From: an uncultured Alistipes sp.
GTDB lineage: Bacteria > Bacteroidota > Bacteroidia > Bacteroidales > Rikenellaceae
Assembly (NCBI GenBank): GCA_900550375.1
Contig: URRP01000003.1
Location: 1 to 64,000 of the forward strand
DNA length: 64,000 bases
Direction: 5' to 3'
The position numbers were made by a program, and so were the translations under genes. The notes beneath the pieces were generated by a model, which was not told the DNA's origin, did no database searches, and saw only the letters and a program-made list of their open reading frames with translations. This document shows positions 34,905-43,842 of this stretch, piece after piece (the stretch's first letter is position 1; the number at the start of each line of letters is the position of its first letter).

Positions 34905-34912
34905 TATTTTTG
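34905..34912 (+). promoter_or_regulatory. -7 element before the RlmD-type methyltransferase
   Basis: TATTTTTG fits TAnnTTTG; TTCG at 34881-34884 is 20 bp upstream, one base off TTTG. The start codon at 34933 follows closely, which supports choosing that ATG instead of the one at 34873, which lies upstream of the promoter. Confidence 0.55.
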
Positions 34913-34932
34913 CGGACGTAAAAGGAAAAACT

Positions 34933-36342
34933 ATGGCTCGCAGAAAACAGAACTACCCTCTTATCGAAGGGTTGGAGATTACGACGCTCGCTGCCGAAGG
35001 CAAGGCGATGGGGCGGTGGCAGGATCAGGTGGTCTTCGTCCCGATGGCCGTACCGGGCGACGTGGTCGACGTACAGATCCGCAGCAAACGCCGCCGCTTC
35101 ATGGAGGGGACGGTGGTGCGCTACGTGCATCGGTCGCCGCTGCGGGTCGAACCCTTCTGCGCCCATTTCGGCGTCTGCGGAGGGTGCAAATGGCAGAACC
35201 TCCCCTACGCCGAGCAGCTGCGCTTCAAGACGGAGCAGGTCCGCGATCAGCTTACCCGCATCGGCCGCATCGAACTGCCCGCGATCCGGCCCTGCCTCCC
35301 TTCGGCACATACACAATTCTACCGCAACAAGCTGGAGTTCACCTTCGCGCCGCGCCGCTGGATGACCTACGAGGAGATCGCTGCCGGCGGCGACATCGAA
35401 CCCGGACCTGCACTGGGTTTCCATATCCCCAACCTCTTCGACAAGGTGCTCGACATCGAGAAGTGCTGGTTGCAGCCCGAGCCGTCGAACACGCTTCGCA
35501 ATGAGATCAAACGTTTCGCGCTGGAGCACGGCTACTCGTTCCACAACATCCGCGAACATGCGGGGCTGATGCGCAATCTGATCGTCCGCACCTCTTCGAC
35601 GGGCGAGGTGATGGCTATCGTCGTCTTCGGCGAGGAGGACACGACCCGTATCGAGGCGCTGATGGCACACGTCGCGGAGCGTTTCCCCGAGATCACGTCG
35701 CTCTTCTACGTCGTCAACACCAAGTGGAACGACTCGCTCGCAGACCTCACGCCCGTGCTCTACCGCGGCAAGGATCATATCCTCGAGCAGATGGAGGGGC
35801 TGCAATTCAAGGTCGGCCCCAAATCGTTCTATCAGACCAATTCCGCACAGGCCTACGAACTCTATAAAGTGGCCCGCGAATTCGCCGCGCTCACCGGCGG
35901 CGAGACGCTCTACGACCTCTACACCGGTACGGGAACCATCGCCAATTTCTGCGCCGCACGCTGCGCCAAGGTCGTGGGCGTGGAGTATGTTCCCGAAGCC
36001 ATCGACGACGCCCGCGTTAATTCGGCGCTCAACGGCATCGGCAACACGCACTTCTACGCCGGCGATATGAAGGCGGTGCTGAGCGACGATTTCGTAGCCG
36101 CCAACGGCCGCCCCGACGTCATCATCCTCGACCCGCCGCGCGCGGGGGTCGACCAGCCCGTCATCGACGTCATCCTGCGCGCCGCCCCCGAGCGGATCGT
36201 CTACGTGAGCTGCAACCCCGCCACGCAGGCGCGCGATCTGGCACTGATGGACGGCGCCTACCGCGTCGAAGCCGTGCAGCCCGTCGATATGTTCCCCCAC
36301 ACGCACCACGTGGAGAACGTGGTGAAGCTGGTGCGGCGATAA
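34933..36342 (+). CDS. 23S rRNA (uracil-5-)-methyltransferase, RlmD/RumA family
   Basis: With the ATG at 34933 (MARRKQNYPLIEGLEI) the product is 469 aa. A TRAM domain spans about 10-70. A 4Fe-4S site is suggested by 'CAHFGVCGGCKWQ' plus 'EKCWLQ'. The SAM-dependent domain has 'YDLYTGTGTIANF', 'DVIILDPPRAG' and the catalytic-Cys block 'IVYVSCNPATQARDL', followed by 'VQPVDMFPHTHHVENVV'. It makes 5-methyluridine in 23S rRNA; which of U747 or U1939 (or tRNA U54) it targets cannot be told by eye, so the symbol is left blank. Confidence 0.93.
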   Translation: MARRKQNYPLIEGLEITTLAAEGKAMGRWQDQVVFVPMAVPGDVVDVQIRSKRRRFMEGTVVRYVHRSPLRVEPFCAHFGVCGGCKWQNLPYAEQLRFKTEQVRDQLTRIGRIELPAIRPCLPSAHTQFYRNKLEFTFAPRRWMTYEEIAAGGDIEPGPALGFHIPNLFDKVLDIEKCWLQPEPSNTLRNEIKRFALEHGYSFHNIREHAGLMRNLIVRTSSTGEVMAIVVFGEEDTTRIEALMAHVAERFPEITSLFYVVNTKWNDSLADLTPVLYRGKDHILEQMEGLQFKVGPKSFYQTNSAQAYELYKVAREFAALTGGETLYDLYTGTGTIANFCAARCAKVVGVEYVPEAIDDARVNSALNGIGNTHFYAGDMKAVLSDDFVAANGRPDVIILDPPRAGVDQPVIDVILRAAPERIVYVSCNPATQARDLALMDGAYRVEAVQPVDMFPHTHHVENVVKLVRR

Positions 36343-36453
36343 CACCGGAACGCAGCCGCGAATCTCTGAATTTGCTGCAAGATATTTAGAGGGTCGTTGC
36401 AGGATTCTCCCTGCTCCTACCTTTCCTTCGTACTTCTGGCTTGACCCGTTTTG

Positions 36454-36545
36454 GATCCTCACGTCGGAATCCTCTTGGATTCCTCCTCAGGATGACAAGA
36501 GAGGAATCGTCATTCCGAGCGGAGTGAAACGGAGCGTGGGAATCT
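36454..36545 (-). repeat. Dispersed intergenic repeat, copy C (inverted)
   Basis: The reverse complement of 36454-36526 matches copy B at 20296-20380 closely, and GATTCCCACGCTCCG (complement of 36531-36545) matches 20486-20500. The gene-free stretch 36343-36746 otherwise contains only this repeat and a small GC-rich hairpin CCGTGC...GCACGG near 36687-36707. Confidence 0.7.
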
Positions 36546-36746
36546 ACCCCCTTTTCCAGAAAAAGCGACAACTGTACTTTTGGCTTGACCCAAAAGTCAA
36601 GCACGGCGAAAAACCGCGGGCGACGGCAACGACGGAGCGACAATACGCTTCGCACATCGACGATCGTTAATTTTTATCGACTCTCCGTGCAAGATTCCGC
36701 ACGGTACGGCGTTTTATTTGCAGGTGTTACCTAAAACGAAAATGCA

Positions 36747-37448
36747 ATGAAAAAACTCATTTTAATGGCTGCGGTCGTGCTGTTGGCGCTTCCCGCGGCG
36801 GCGCAGGAACAGGCTTCGAAGTTCGATGCCAGCTATATTCAGGTCTGGGGACAGGCCGAAAAGGAGATCACACCTGACGAATTCTACCTCTCGATTACGA
36901 TCAACGAAAAGGATTCGAAGGGCAAAATTTCGATCGAGACGCAGGAACGCTCCATGCTCTCCTCGCTCAAACAGCTGGGCGTCGACACGCAGAAGCAACT
37001 CCGCGTGGTGGATCTGTCGAGCGAATATTTCAAGAAGGGCAATGCGCTGGCATGGAAACAGTTCCAGCTCAAGCTGAACACGCCCGAACAAGTTGCGAAA
37101 GTCTTCGCGTCGCTCAGTGATCTGGGCATTTCAAACGTCTCGATGGAGAAGGTGACCCACTCGCAGCTGGATCAGTATAAGAACGAGGTGCGCAGCGCCG
37201 CCATGCGCAGCGCGCAGGCCAACGCCCAGACGCTCGCCGGCGCCATCGGACAGAAGGCCGGCAAGTGCTTCTACATCTACGACTCGAACAACGATATCGT
37301 GCCCTACTACGGCAACGTCTTCATGGCGCGCAGCATGAAGGCTTCGGCGGCCAACGACGCAGCCGAAGCGGCAGGCGAGGCCGCAGGTCTGGACTTCAAG
37401 ACCATCAAACTCAAATACAGCGTACAGGCCAAATTCGTGCTCGAATAA
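36747..37448 (+). CDS. SIMPL-domain (DUF541) periplasmic protein
   Basis: A 233-aa exported protein with a Sec signal peptide (MKKLILMAAVVLLALPAAAQ). The SIMPL domain covers about 30-233: 'IQVWGQAEKEITPDEFYLSITINEKD', 'QLGVDTQKQLRVVDLSSEYFKKGNA', and 'AMRSAQANAQTLAGAIGQKAGKCFYIYDSN'. The family is widespread in the envelope and linked in some bacteria to oxidative-stress protection; no catalytic residues are known. It is a single-gene unit bounded by the repeat-containing spacer and a strong terminator. Confidence 0.88.
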   Translation: MKKLILMAAVVLLALPAAAQEQASKFDASYIQVWGQAEKEITPDEFYLSITINEKDSKGKISIETQERSMLSSLKQLGVDTQKQLRVVDLSSEYFKKGNALAWKQFQLKLNTPEQVAKVFASLSDLGISNVSMEKVTHSQLDQYKNEVRSAAMRSAQANAQTLAGAIGQKAGKCFYIYDSNNDIVPYYGNVFMARSMKASAANDAAEAAGEAAGLDFKTIKLKYSVQAKFVLE

Positions 37449-37476
37449 TCCCTGTCGCCGAACTCCCCGATATTCC

Positions 37477-37509
37477 GGTCCGGCGAGACGACTCGTCGGG
37501 CCGTTTTTC
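37477..37509 (+). terminator. Terminator after the SIMPL gene
   Basis: A stem of about 12 bp with two G-U pairs (37477-37488 with 37493-37504, loop ACGA) is followed by TTTTT (37505-37509). The remainder of 37449-37770 carries a weak promoter-like TATCTTTA (37729-37736) before cdd and nothing else evident. Confidence 0.7.
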
Positions 37510-37770
37510 GACCCCGACCCCAATGTGAAGACCCCGCGCAGGAAGGCTCAGCCGCAGGATTCCCGCCGGTCTGCTCCGCCTGCGGCGAAAGCGAAGCCGC
37601 CGCACGATCTCCGCAAGGGTACGTTTTCCCGACCGATTACGACCTTGTCGATACTCGAAACGTGTATTTTCCGGCGATTCGAAACTTAAATTTCCGAATT
37701 ATTGCAAGATTGTTCGAAAAAATAGTATTATCTTTACAAACTTTTCCACCTATTTTAAGAGGAGGTGCCT

Positions 37771-38226
37771 ATGAAGACGAAACTCATTTGCGATTACGAG
37801 CATTACGCCTCGCCGGCAGAGTTGCCGGAATCCGACCGAGTATTGGTCGCCGAGGCCGAGCGCGCCACACGCCATTCCCATGCGCCCTACTCGAAATTCC
37901 GGGTAGGGGCGGCCGCACGTCTTGCGAGCGGCAAGGTACTCCACGCCGGAAATTTCGAGAGCGAAGTCTTTCCGGCCGGTTTGTGCGCCGAGCGCTCCTT
38001 GCTGTTCTATGTCGAGACCAACTTCCCCGACGACCCGATCGAGACGCTTGCCATCGCCTCCGAGCCGTCGCAGCGCGAATGCTACCCCTGCGGCCAATGC
38101 CGGCAGGTGATGGTCGACGTCGAACGCCGGCAGGGTCACCCCATGCGCATCGTCATGTCGGGCGGCGGTACGGCCAGCGTGGTCGATACGGCCGAGAAAC
38201 TCCTCCCCTTCACCTTCAAGCTCTGA
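37771..38226 (+). CDS. cdd: Cytidine deaminase
   Basis: I chose the ATG at 37771 (MKTKLICDYEHY) because a perfect AGGAGG (37760-37765) lies 5 bp upstream, unusual in this group where Shine-Dalgarno sites are weak; a GTG two codons earlier is inside that site. The 151-aa enzyme has 'HAPYSKFRVGAAA', the zinc/catalytic 'FPAGLCAERSLLFY' (C-A-E) and 'ECYPCGQCRQVM' (CxxC). It deaminates cytidine and deoxycytidine in pyrimidine salvage. The RluA-type gene follows by 1 bp. Confidence 0.92.
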   Translation: MKTKLICDYEHYASPAELPESDRVLVAEAERATRHSHAPYSKFRVGAAARLASGKVLHAGNFESEVFPAGLCAERSLLFYVETNFPDDPIETLAIASEPSQRECYPCGQCRQVMVDVERRQGHPMRIVMSGGGTASVVDTAEKLLPFTFKL

Positions 38227-38227
38227 A

Positions 38228-38935
38228 ATGTTTACTCCCGACGATATTCTCTACGAAGACAACCACCTCGTGGTGGTCAACAAACGCTGCGGCGATCTGG
38301 TGCAGCCCGATCCTTCGGGCCAGAGCGCGCTCGAAGATCAGATCAAAGCCTACATCAAGCAGCGCGACGCCAAACCCGGCGAGGTTTTTCTCGGCGTCGT
38401 GCACCGCATCGACCGCCCCGTGAGCGGCGCGGTGCTCTTCGCCAAGACCTCGAAGGCGCTGGTGCGGCTCAACGAAATGATCCGCTCGGGCGAGATCCGC
38501 AAGACCTACTGGGCCGTTACGGAACAGCGTCCCGATCCGCTCGAAGGGGAGCTGCGCCACTGGGTGCTGCGCGACGGACGCACCAACCGTTCGCGCGCCT
38601 ACGACGCGCCGAAGCCCGAAGCCAAGGAGGCGCGGCTGCGCTACCGCACGCTCGGAGCCTCGACCAACTATACGCTCGTCGAGGTCGAACTGCTCACGGG
38701 CCGCCATCACCAGATCCGTGCCCAGCTCTCGAAGATCGGCTGCCCGATCAAAGGCGACCTCAAATACGGCGCGCGCCGCTCGAACCCCGACGGCGGCATC
38801 TCGCTCCATTCGCGGACGATCGAATTCACGCATCCCGTCCGGCGGGAGCCGGTGCGCATTACAGCACCCGTCCCCGCCGGCGATAACCTGTGGGCCTTTT
38901 TCGCCCAAAACGCTTCGGAGCCATGCGCCTGCTGA
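38228..38935 (+). CDS. RluA-family pseudouridine synthase
   Basis: A 235-aa synthase without an S4 domain. The catalytic block 'HRIDRPVSGAVLFAKT' has Asp62, and 'LLTGRHHQIRAQLSKIGCPIKGDLKYGA' is the second family motif. Shorter than RluD, it resembles RluA/TruC-like enzymes; its RNA target is unknown. It overlaps dtd by 13 bp and follows cdd by 1 bp, so cdd, this gene and dtd form a compact operon. Confidence 0.92.
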   Translation: MFTPDDILYEDNHLVVVNKRCGDLVQPDPSGQSALEDQIKAYIKQRDAKPGEVFLGVVHRIDRPVSGAVLFAKTSKALVRLNEMIRSGEIRKTYWAVTEQRPDPLEGELRHWVLRDGRTNRSRAYDAPKPEAKEARLRYRTLGASTNYTLVEVELLTGRHHQIRAQLSKIGCPIKGDLKYGARRSNPDGGISLHSRTIEFTHPVRREPVRITAPVPAGDNLWAFFAQNASEPCAC

Positions 38936-39375
38936 TTCAACGTGTCCGCCGTGCTTCGGTCACGATCGACGGCGCGTTGTATGCGTCGATCGGAACGGGA
39001 CTGCTGCTGTTCGTCGGGATCGAAGAGGCCGACACGCAGGAGGATCTCGACTTTCTGGCGGGAAAGGCGTCGCGTCTGCGCATCTTCGACGACGACGCGG
39101 GAGTAATGAACCTCGACGTGCGGCAGACGGGCGGAGAGTTGCTCGTCGTGAGCCAGTTTACGCTCCACGCCTCGACGCGCAAGGGCAACCGCCCCTCCTA
39201 TATCCGCGCAGCGGGCGAGGCTTTCGCACGACCGATGTACGAACGCTTCGTCGCGGCGCTGGCCGCCGAGAGCGGTTGTCCCGTCCGCACGGGCGAATTC
39301 GGCGCCGATATGGCCGTCGAACTGGTCAACGACGGTCCGGTGACGATCTGGATCGATTCGAAAAACAAAGAGTAA
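38923..39375 (+). CDS. dtd: D-aminoacyl-tRNA deacylase
   Basis: I chose the ATG at 38923 (MRLLIQRVRRASVTIDG), the conserved family start; the open frame begins 11 codons earlier inside the upstream gene. The 150-aa enzyme hydrolyses D-amino acids from tRNA. The conserved 'SQFTLHASTRKGNRPSY' (SQFTL motif) and the cross-subunit Gly-Pro motif as 'NDGPVTIWIDS' are present. Confidence 0.94.
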   Translation: MRLLIQRVRRASVTIDGALYASIGTGLLLFVGIEEADTQEDLDFLAGKASRLRIFDDDAGVMNLDVRQTGGELLVVSQFTLHASTRKGNRPSYIRAAGEAFARPMYERFVAALAAESGCPVRTGEFGADMAVELVNDGPVTIWIDSKNKE

Positions 39376-39398
39376 AACTATCTTTTCCCAGTTATACG

Positions 39399-40907
39399 AT
39401 GAAACGCTTTTTTCTGATTTTCACGCTGCCGATTCTGCTTCTGGCAGCATCCTGTAACGACAGCGACACGCCGGGCGACGAACCTTCGCCCTCCGATCCG
39501 CGCGAGGATTGTCAATTTTCGAACGTCAAGGCCACGCCGGCGGCCACCTCGGCCGATTTCTCGGCCAGCTATCTCTATCTGGGCGGTTTTCTGGTCAAGG
39601 AGAACGGCTTCGTCTGTACGCCCGCGGGAGGCAGTTCGCCCGTGACGGTCGTCTGCGAACGGTCGACCGAACCCTCCTGCACGCTGAGCAGCCTCACCCC
39701 CGAAACCAATTACGAACTCTACTGCTACGTGATTGCCGGCGGCCATACGTTCCGCAGCGAGAAGATCGCCTTCACCACGCTCAAGGGCGACGATCCCGAC
39801 CCGACACCCGACGAAAAGGTCACCTTCGGCGCCGTGACGGTATCGGACAAAACGACCTCTTCGGCCGCCGTCGCCGCGACCTATACCCACGAGGGTACGG
39901 AGCAGGTCACCGACGCGGGTTTCTTCCTGAAGAAGGCGGGGCAGAGCGCCGAGACCAAGCAGTCGTGCGGCACGGCGACGACCTCGCTGCGCTACACGTT
40001 CTCGAATCTGAGCGAAAGCACGGCCTACGAGGTCGCGGCCTACGTCGTCACGCCGTCGAAGACGTGGCGTAGCACAGCCGTCCCCTTCACGACCGAATCG
40101 GGAGGCGTCACACCGCCGCCCGACAACAACACTCGCTACAAAGGCTGGGCGGAGTTGCCGAACGAAGTATCGAACGGCGACTACCTCTACGTCGACCACA
40201 AATGCGATATGAACAACGGCACCAAAGCCCGCAATTTCACCGCTTGTTACAGCAAATCGAAACTCTGTCCCGTATGGGTCGCCGCGCCGCTGCACGACGC
40301 CTATGCCAAGAAGAACGTCGAACGTAAAAACAGCTACAAGGACGATCCCGATCTGAATTACAAGCAAGTCGGGAAATGGAACGGCTACACGCGCGGTCAC
40401 ATGCTCGGTTCCGCCGAGCGGCTGGTGAGCCGCGAAGCCAACAACCAAGTAATGTACTTCTCAAACATCGGGCCTCAACTCGGCCAAAGTGACTATTTCA
40501 ACAGCAGCGGCGGCCAATGGAACACTGCCGAGGACTGGGTGGACAAGCAATGGCGCGGATTGGCCGACACCTGTTATCAGGTAGTGGGCTGCTACTGGGC
40601 CAACACCAACAAGCAGGTCTCTGGGACGACGATCCCGACCCACTATTTCACCGTGCTGCTCAAAGCAAAAAAGAGCGCCGGCAAGAAATGGGTGGTGAAC
40701 TGCACGCGCGACGAGCTGCAATGCATCGCCATGTTCATCGAACACAAGTCTTATTCGAAAGGCACCGTGACTCCGGCCTCCCAGTTCGAGTCGAAGGGGA
40801 TCTTCATGCGCGTCTCCGATCTCGAAGCAAAGACGGGACACAAGTTCTTCATGAACGTTCCCAACGCCCCGAAAGACACGTACAAAACAAGCGACTGGAA
40901 TTTTTAA
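39399..40907 (+). CDS. Lipoprotein DNA/RNA non-specific endonuclease with FN3-like modules
   Basis: I chose the ATG at 39399, which gives a type II signal peptide with lipobox LLAASC (Cys19) and a 502-aa product. Two FN3-like modules (about 38-128 and 140-232) are joined by Asp/Pro linkers. A beta-beta-alpha-Me nuclease domain (about 248-500) follows. 'YTRGHMLGSAER' holds the general base His334 (the DRGH motif, here TRGH), and 'SNIGPQ' holds the metal-ligand Asn356. It probably degrades extracellular or periplasmic DNA/RNA for nutrients. It lies 23 bp after dtd but is functionally separate. Confidence 0.9.
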   Translation: MKRFFLIFTLPILLLAASCNDSDTPGDEPSPSDPREDCQFSNVKATPAATSADFSASYLYLGGFLVKENGFVCTPAGGSSPVTVVCERSTEPSCTLSSLTPETNYELYCYVIAGGHTFRSEKIAFTTLKGDDPDPTPDEKVTFGAVTVSDKTTSSAAVAATYTHEGTEQVTDAGFFLKKAGQSAETKQSCGTATTSLRYTFSNLSESTAYEVAAYVVTPSKTWRSTAVPFTTESGGVTPPPDNNTRYKGWAELPNEVSNGDYLYVDHKCDMNNGTKARNFTACYSKSKLCPVWVAAPLHDAYAKKNVERKNSYKDDPDLNYKQVGKWNGYTRGHMLGSAERLVSREANNQVMYFSNIGPQLGQSDYFNSSGGQWNTAEDWVDKQWRGLADTCYQVVGCYWANTNKQVSGTTIPTHYFTVLLKAKKSAGKKWVVNCTRDELQCIAMFIEHKSYSKGTVTPASQFESKGIFMRVSDLEAKTGHKFFMNVPNAPKDTYKTSDWNF

Positions 40908-40987
40908 CCGATCGGCCGACAATCGGCCCGACAGCAGATGAAAGGCTTCCCCAAGGGGCGGCCTTTCTCACTTATCGAACGTCAGAT

Positions 40988-41938
40988 ATGTACCTCTGGG
41001 GCGACACGCGGCCCTACCACAGTTATGCGGCCTACTGCCGCCGCACCTTCGGCCGGTCGATGCAGAAGCTTCCGGTCGACGGAGGCTTCACCTGTCCCAA
41101 CCGCGACGGTACGGTGGGCCGCGGCGGCTGCTCGTTCTGCTCGAACGAAGCCTTCACGCCCGCCTACTGCGACCCGCGCCGCACCGTCCGGCAGCAGGTG
41201 GACGACGCGATCGCCTTCCACCGGCGCGGGTTTCCGGCAGGAACGGGCTTTCTGGTCTATTTTCAGTCGTACAGCAACACCCACGCACCGCTCGAACGGC
41301 TCCGGCAGCTCTACGAGGAGGCGCTGGCCTGCCCGGGCGTCGCGGGGATCGTCGTCGGCACCCGTCCCGACTGCGTGGATACGGCCAAGCTGGACTATCT
41401 GGCCGACCTCGCCCGCCGCGCCTACGTCTGCGTCGAGTACGGCATCGAATCGACCTCCGACACCACGCTACGCGCCATCGACCGCGGACACGATTTCGCC
41501 GCGGCACGGCGAGCCGTCGAAGCGACGGCCGCACGCGGCATCGCCGTCGGCGCGCACTTCATCCTCGGACTGCCCGGCGAAAGCGACGGCGAACTGCTCG
41601 ACCGCACGCAGACGATCGACGCGCTGCCGCTTACGACGGTCAAGTTCCACCAGCTGCAAATCGTCGAGGGCACGCGCATGGCCGATCTGTATGCCGCACG
41701 GCCCGAACTTTTCCGCCGCTGGACACCCGAAGAATACATCGATCTCGTGACGGAAATCGTGCGCCGACTGCGCCCCGACATCGCCGTCGAACGCATCGCG
41801 GGCCAGACGCCGCCCCGCATCCGCTGCCAGCGGCCGTGGGGCAATCTGCGCAGCGACGTGCTGTGGCGGATGCTCGAAAAAAGACTCGCCGAAAAAAACG
41901 CGTACCAAGGTGATTTTTTCGTATCTTCGCAGCGTTAA
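40988..41938 (+). CDS. TIGR01212-family (YhcC-like) radical SAM protein
   Basis: I chose the ATG at 40988 (MYLWGDTRPYHSYAAYCRR), 316 aa; the frame is open upstream only as overlap with the nuclease gene. The radical-SAM cysteines are C36, C48 and C51 ('GGFTCPNRDGTVGRGGCSFCSN', a CX11CX2C pattern typical of this family rather than CX3CX2C). 'EYGIESTSDTTLRAIDRGHD' and 'GAHFILGLPGES' are family blocks. The substrate is unknown. Confidence 0.9.
   Translation: MYLWGDTRPYHSYAAYCRRTFGRSMQKLPVDGGFTCPNRDGTVGRGGCSFCSNEAFTPAYCDPRRTVRQQVDDAIAFHRRGFPAGTGFLVYFQSYSNTHAPLERLRQLYEEALACPGVAGIVVGTRPDCVDTAKLDYLADLARRAYVCVEYGIESTSDTTLRAIDRGHDFAAARRAVEATAARGIAVGAHFILGLPGESDGELLDRTQTIDALPLTTVKFHQLQIVEGTRMADLYAARPELFRRWTPEEYIDLVTEIVRRLRPDIAVERIAGQTPPRIRCQRPWGNLRSDVLWRMLEKRLAEKNAYQGDFFVSSQR
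41922..41929 (+). promoter_or_regulatory. Possible -7 element before the YitT pair
   Basis: TATCTTCG is one base off TAnnTTTG and lies 22 bp before the first YitT start, overlapping the end of the radical-SAM gene; no -33 box is clear. Confidence 0.35.
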
Positions 41939-41950
41939 TTGTTCGCAACC

Positions 41951-42865
41951 ATGAAAAGACCTCGGGTAAACCGTCAGGCTGTCGTCGAAACCCTCTTCGA
42001 ATACGTCTGGATGACCTTCGGCATGTTCATCTACTCCTTCGGATGGCTGGCCTGCATCATGCCCGCCAACACGTTGGGCGGAGGCGCGGCCGGTCTGTCG
42101 CTGCTGTTCTACCACATCACGGGACTGCCTATCGGTATGCTGACGCTCATCGTCAACGGCGTGCTGCTGCTTATCGGCGGTATGATCGTGGGGTGGAACT
42201 TCGGCATGAAGACCATCTTCTGTATCGGGATGCTCGCGGTCACGATGTCGGTGCTGCAACCGCTGCTGGCCGTCATCACGCCGGCGGGAGAGACGCTCTT
42301 CGCACTCGACCCCGTCAGCGACCGCATCCTGCTGGTCATTCTGGGCGGCATCATCGCCGGCATCGGCATCGCCATCTGTTTCCGGCAGGGCGGTTCGACG
42401 GGCGGCACGGACATCATCGCCATGGTCGTCAACAAGTACAAGACGATCAGCTACGGCCGCATCGTGATGACCGTCGATTCGATGATTATCCTCTCGTCGC
42501 TGTTCGTAAGCGACATGGGCGTCGATTCGGTCATCTACGGCTTCGTCGTCACGGCCGTGCTGGGCTACACCGTCGACGTGATTCAGGCCGGCAACCAGCA
42601 GTCGAGTCAGATCTTCGTCTTCACGCGCCGCTACGAGGCGATGGCCGAACAGATCATCTCCACCACACGCCACAGCGCTACCATTCTCGACGCCATGGGT
42701 TGGTACTCGAAAAAGGATATCAAGGTCGTGCTGGTAGTCTGCCGCAAACGCGAAACTTCGCAGATGCTCAAACTGGTACGTAACGTCGACGGCGACGCCT
42801 TCATCTCCGTCGGGTCGGTCATGGGCGTCTACGGCAAGGGCTTCGAAGCCCTCAACAAGGTCTGA
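41951..42865 (+). CDS. YitT-family membrane protein (DUF161 + DUF2179), copy 1
   Basis: I chose the ATG at 41951 (MKRPRVNRQAVV); a TTG four codons upstream is also open. The 304-aa protein has about five or six helices (about 20-215), with 'IYSFGWLACIMPANTLGGGAAGLSLLFY' and 'CFRQGGSTGGTDIIAMVVNKY', and a C-terminal soluble DUF2179 domain ('SSQIFVFTRRYEAMAEQIISTTRHSATILDAMGWYSKKD'). The function of the family is not established. It has a close paralogue directly downstream. Confidence 0.9.
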   Translation: MKRPRVNRQAVVETLFEYVWMTFGMFIYSFGWLACIMPANTLGGGAAGLSLLFYHITGLPIGMLTLIVNGVLLLIGGMIVGWNFGMKTIFCIGMLAVTMSVLQPLLAVITPAGETLFALDPVSDRILLVILGGIIAGIGIAICFRQGGSTGGTDIIAMVVNKYKTISYGRIVMTVDSMIILSSLFVSDMGVDSVIYGFVVTAVLGYTVDVIQAGNQQSSQIFVFTRRYEAMAEQIISTTRHSATILDAMGWYSKKDIKVVLVVCRKRETSQMLKLVRNVDGDAFISVGSVMGVYGKGFEALNKV

Positions 42866-42916
42866 CCCCTTACGCATCCGAAACCCTGACCGCTCGGTCT
42901 GCCAACGATAAACCCT

Positions 42917-43834
42917 ATGCGAAACCTCACCTCCACCAATCTGTTGAAAACCGTCAGGGAATATATCCTGATGACGGCCGGACTGCTCATCTACTCCTTC
43001 GGATGGATCGCCTGCATCAAACCGATGGAGGTGGCCGCGGGCGGCGGCACGGGTCTGGCGATGATCGTCAGCCACACGGCGTTCGAAATGTGGGGGATCG
43101 ACATCCGCATCGGTACGGTCTTTCTCACGATCAACGCCTTCCTGCTGCTCATTTCCGGGCTGACGGTGGGGTGGAATTTCGGATTCAAAACCCTCTTCTG
43201 CATCATCGTGGCATCGGGATTCATGACTCTCATGGAGCCTTATTTCATGACGCATTACCCGCCCGTGGGCGAGGTGCTGGGGCTTGACGACAAACTGCTC
43301 ACGATCATTCTGGGCGCCCTGCTGGCAGGTGCCGGCATGGCCATCTGCTTCACGGCGGGCGGTGCGACGGGCGGCACGGACATCATCGCCAAAATCGTCC
43401 ATAAATACTGGGGTGTCGCCTACGGCAAAGTAATCATTTACAGCGATATCGTCATCATCGGGTCGACGCTGCTGGTAGGCTACCACCTCTCGGACGTGGT
43501 CTACGGCTACATCGTCACGGTGGTCGTCGGCACGACGGTCGACCTGCTGATGGCCGGCAGCCAGCAGTCGAATCAGATCTTCATCGTCACGGCCGACTAC
43601 GACCGCATGGCCGAAACGATGCTGCACGAGGCCAATCGCGGCGTCACGCTCATCGACGCCACGGGCGGCTATTCGGGTCATGAAATCCGCATCGTGATGG
43701 TCGTCTGCTACAAGCGCGACGCGGGGCACATCCTGCGTCTGGCCCGCGACATCGATCCCAAAGCCTTCATTACCATCGCTTCGGTTTCGGGAACCTACGG
43801 CGAAGGATTCCGCAAACTGACCCAACTCCACTGA
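42917..43834 (+). CDS. YitT-family membrane protein, copy 2
   Basis: A 305-aa paralogue of the preceding gene with the same architecture: helices at about 15-215 including 'LIYSFGWIACIKPMEVAAGGGTGLAMIV' and 'CFTAGGATGGTDIIAKIVHKY', then DUF2179 ('QSNQIFIVTADYDRMAETMLHEANRGVTLIDATGGYSGHE'). The two copies are 51 bp apart, a tandem duplication that has diverged; they may form a heteromer. priA starts 8 bp after the stop. Confidence 0.9.
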   Translation: MRNLTSTNLLKTVREYILMTAGLLIYSFGWIACIKPMEVAAGGGTGLAMIVSHTAFEMWGIDIRIGTVFLTINAFLLLISGLTVGWNFGFKTLFCIIVASGFMTLMEPYFMTHYPPVGEVLGLDDKLLTIILGALLAGAGMAICFTAGGATGGTDIIAKIVHKYWGVAYGKVIIYSDIVIIGSTLLVGYHLSDVVYGYIVTVVVGTTVDLLMAGSQQSNQIFIVTADYDRMAETMLHEANRGVTLIDATGGYSGHEIRIVMVVCYKRDAGHILRLARDIDPKAFITIASVSGTYGEGFRKLTQLH

Positions 43835-43842
43835 TCGCGGCG

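Noticed and set aside
38718..39398. N-terminal extension of the endonuclease lipoprotein from the long open frame
   Set aside because: It overlaps the RluA-type gene and dtd; the ATG at 39399 begins a perfect lipoprotein signal peptide.
41468..43831. A 787-codon minus-strand open frame
   Set aside because: It runs antisense to the two intact YitT genes and the end of the radical-SAM gene; its His/Asp/Arg-rich translation is the typical mirror of G+C-rich coding sequence.
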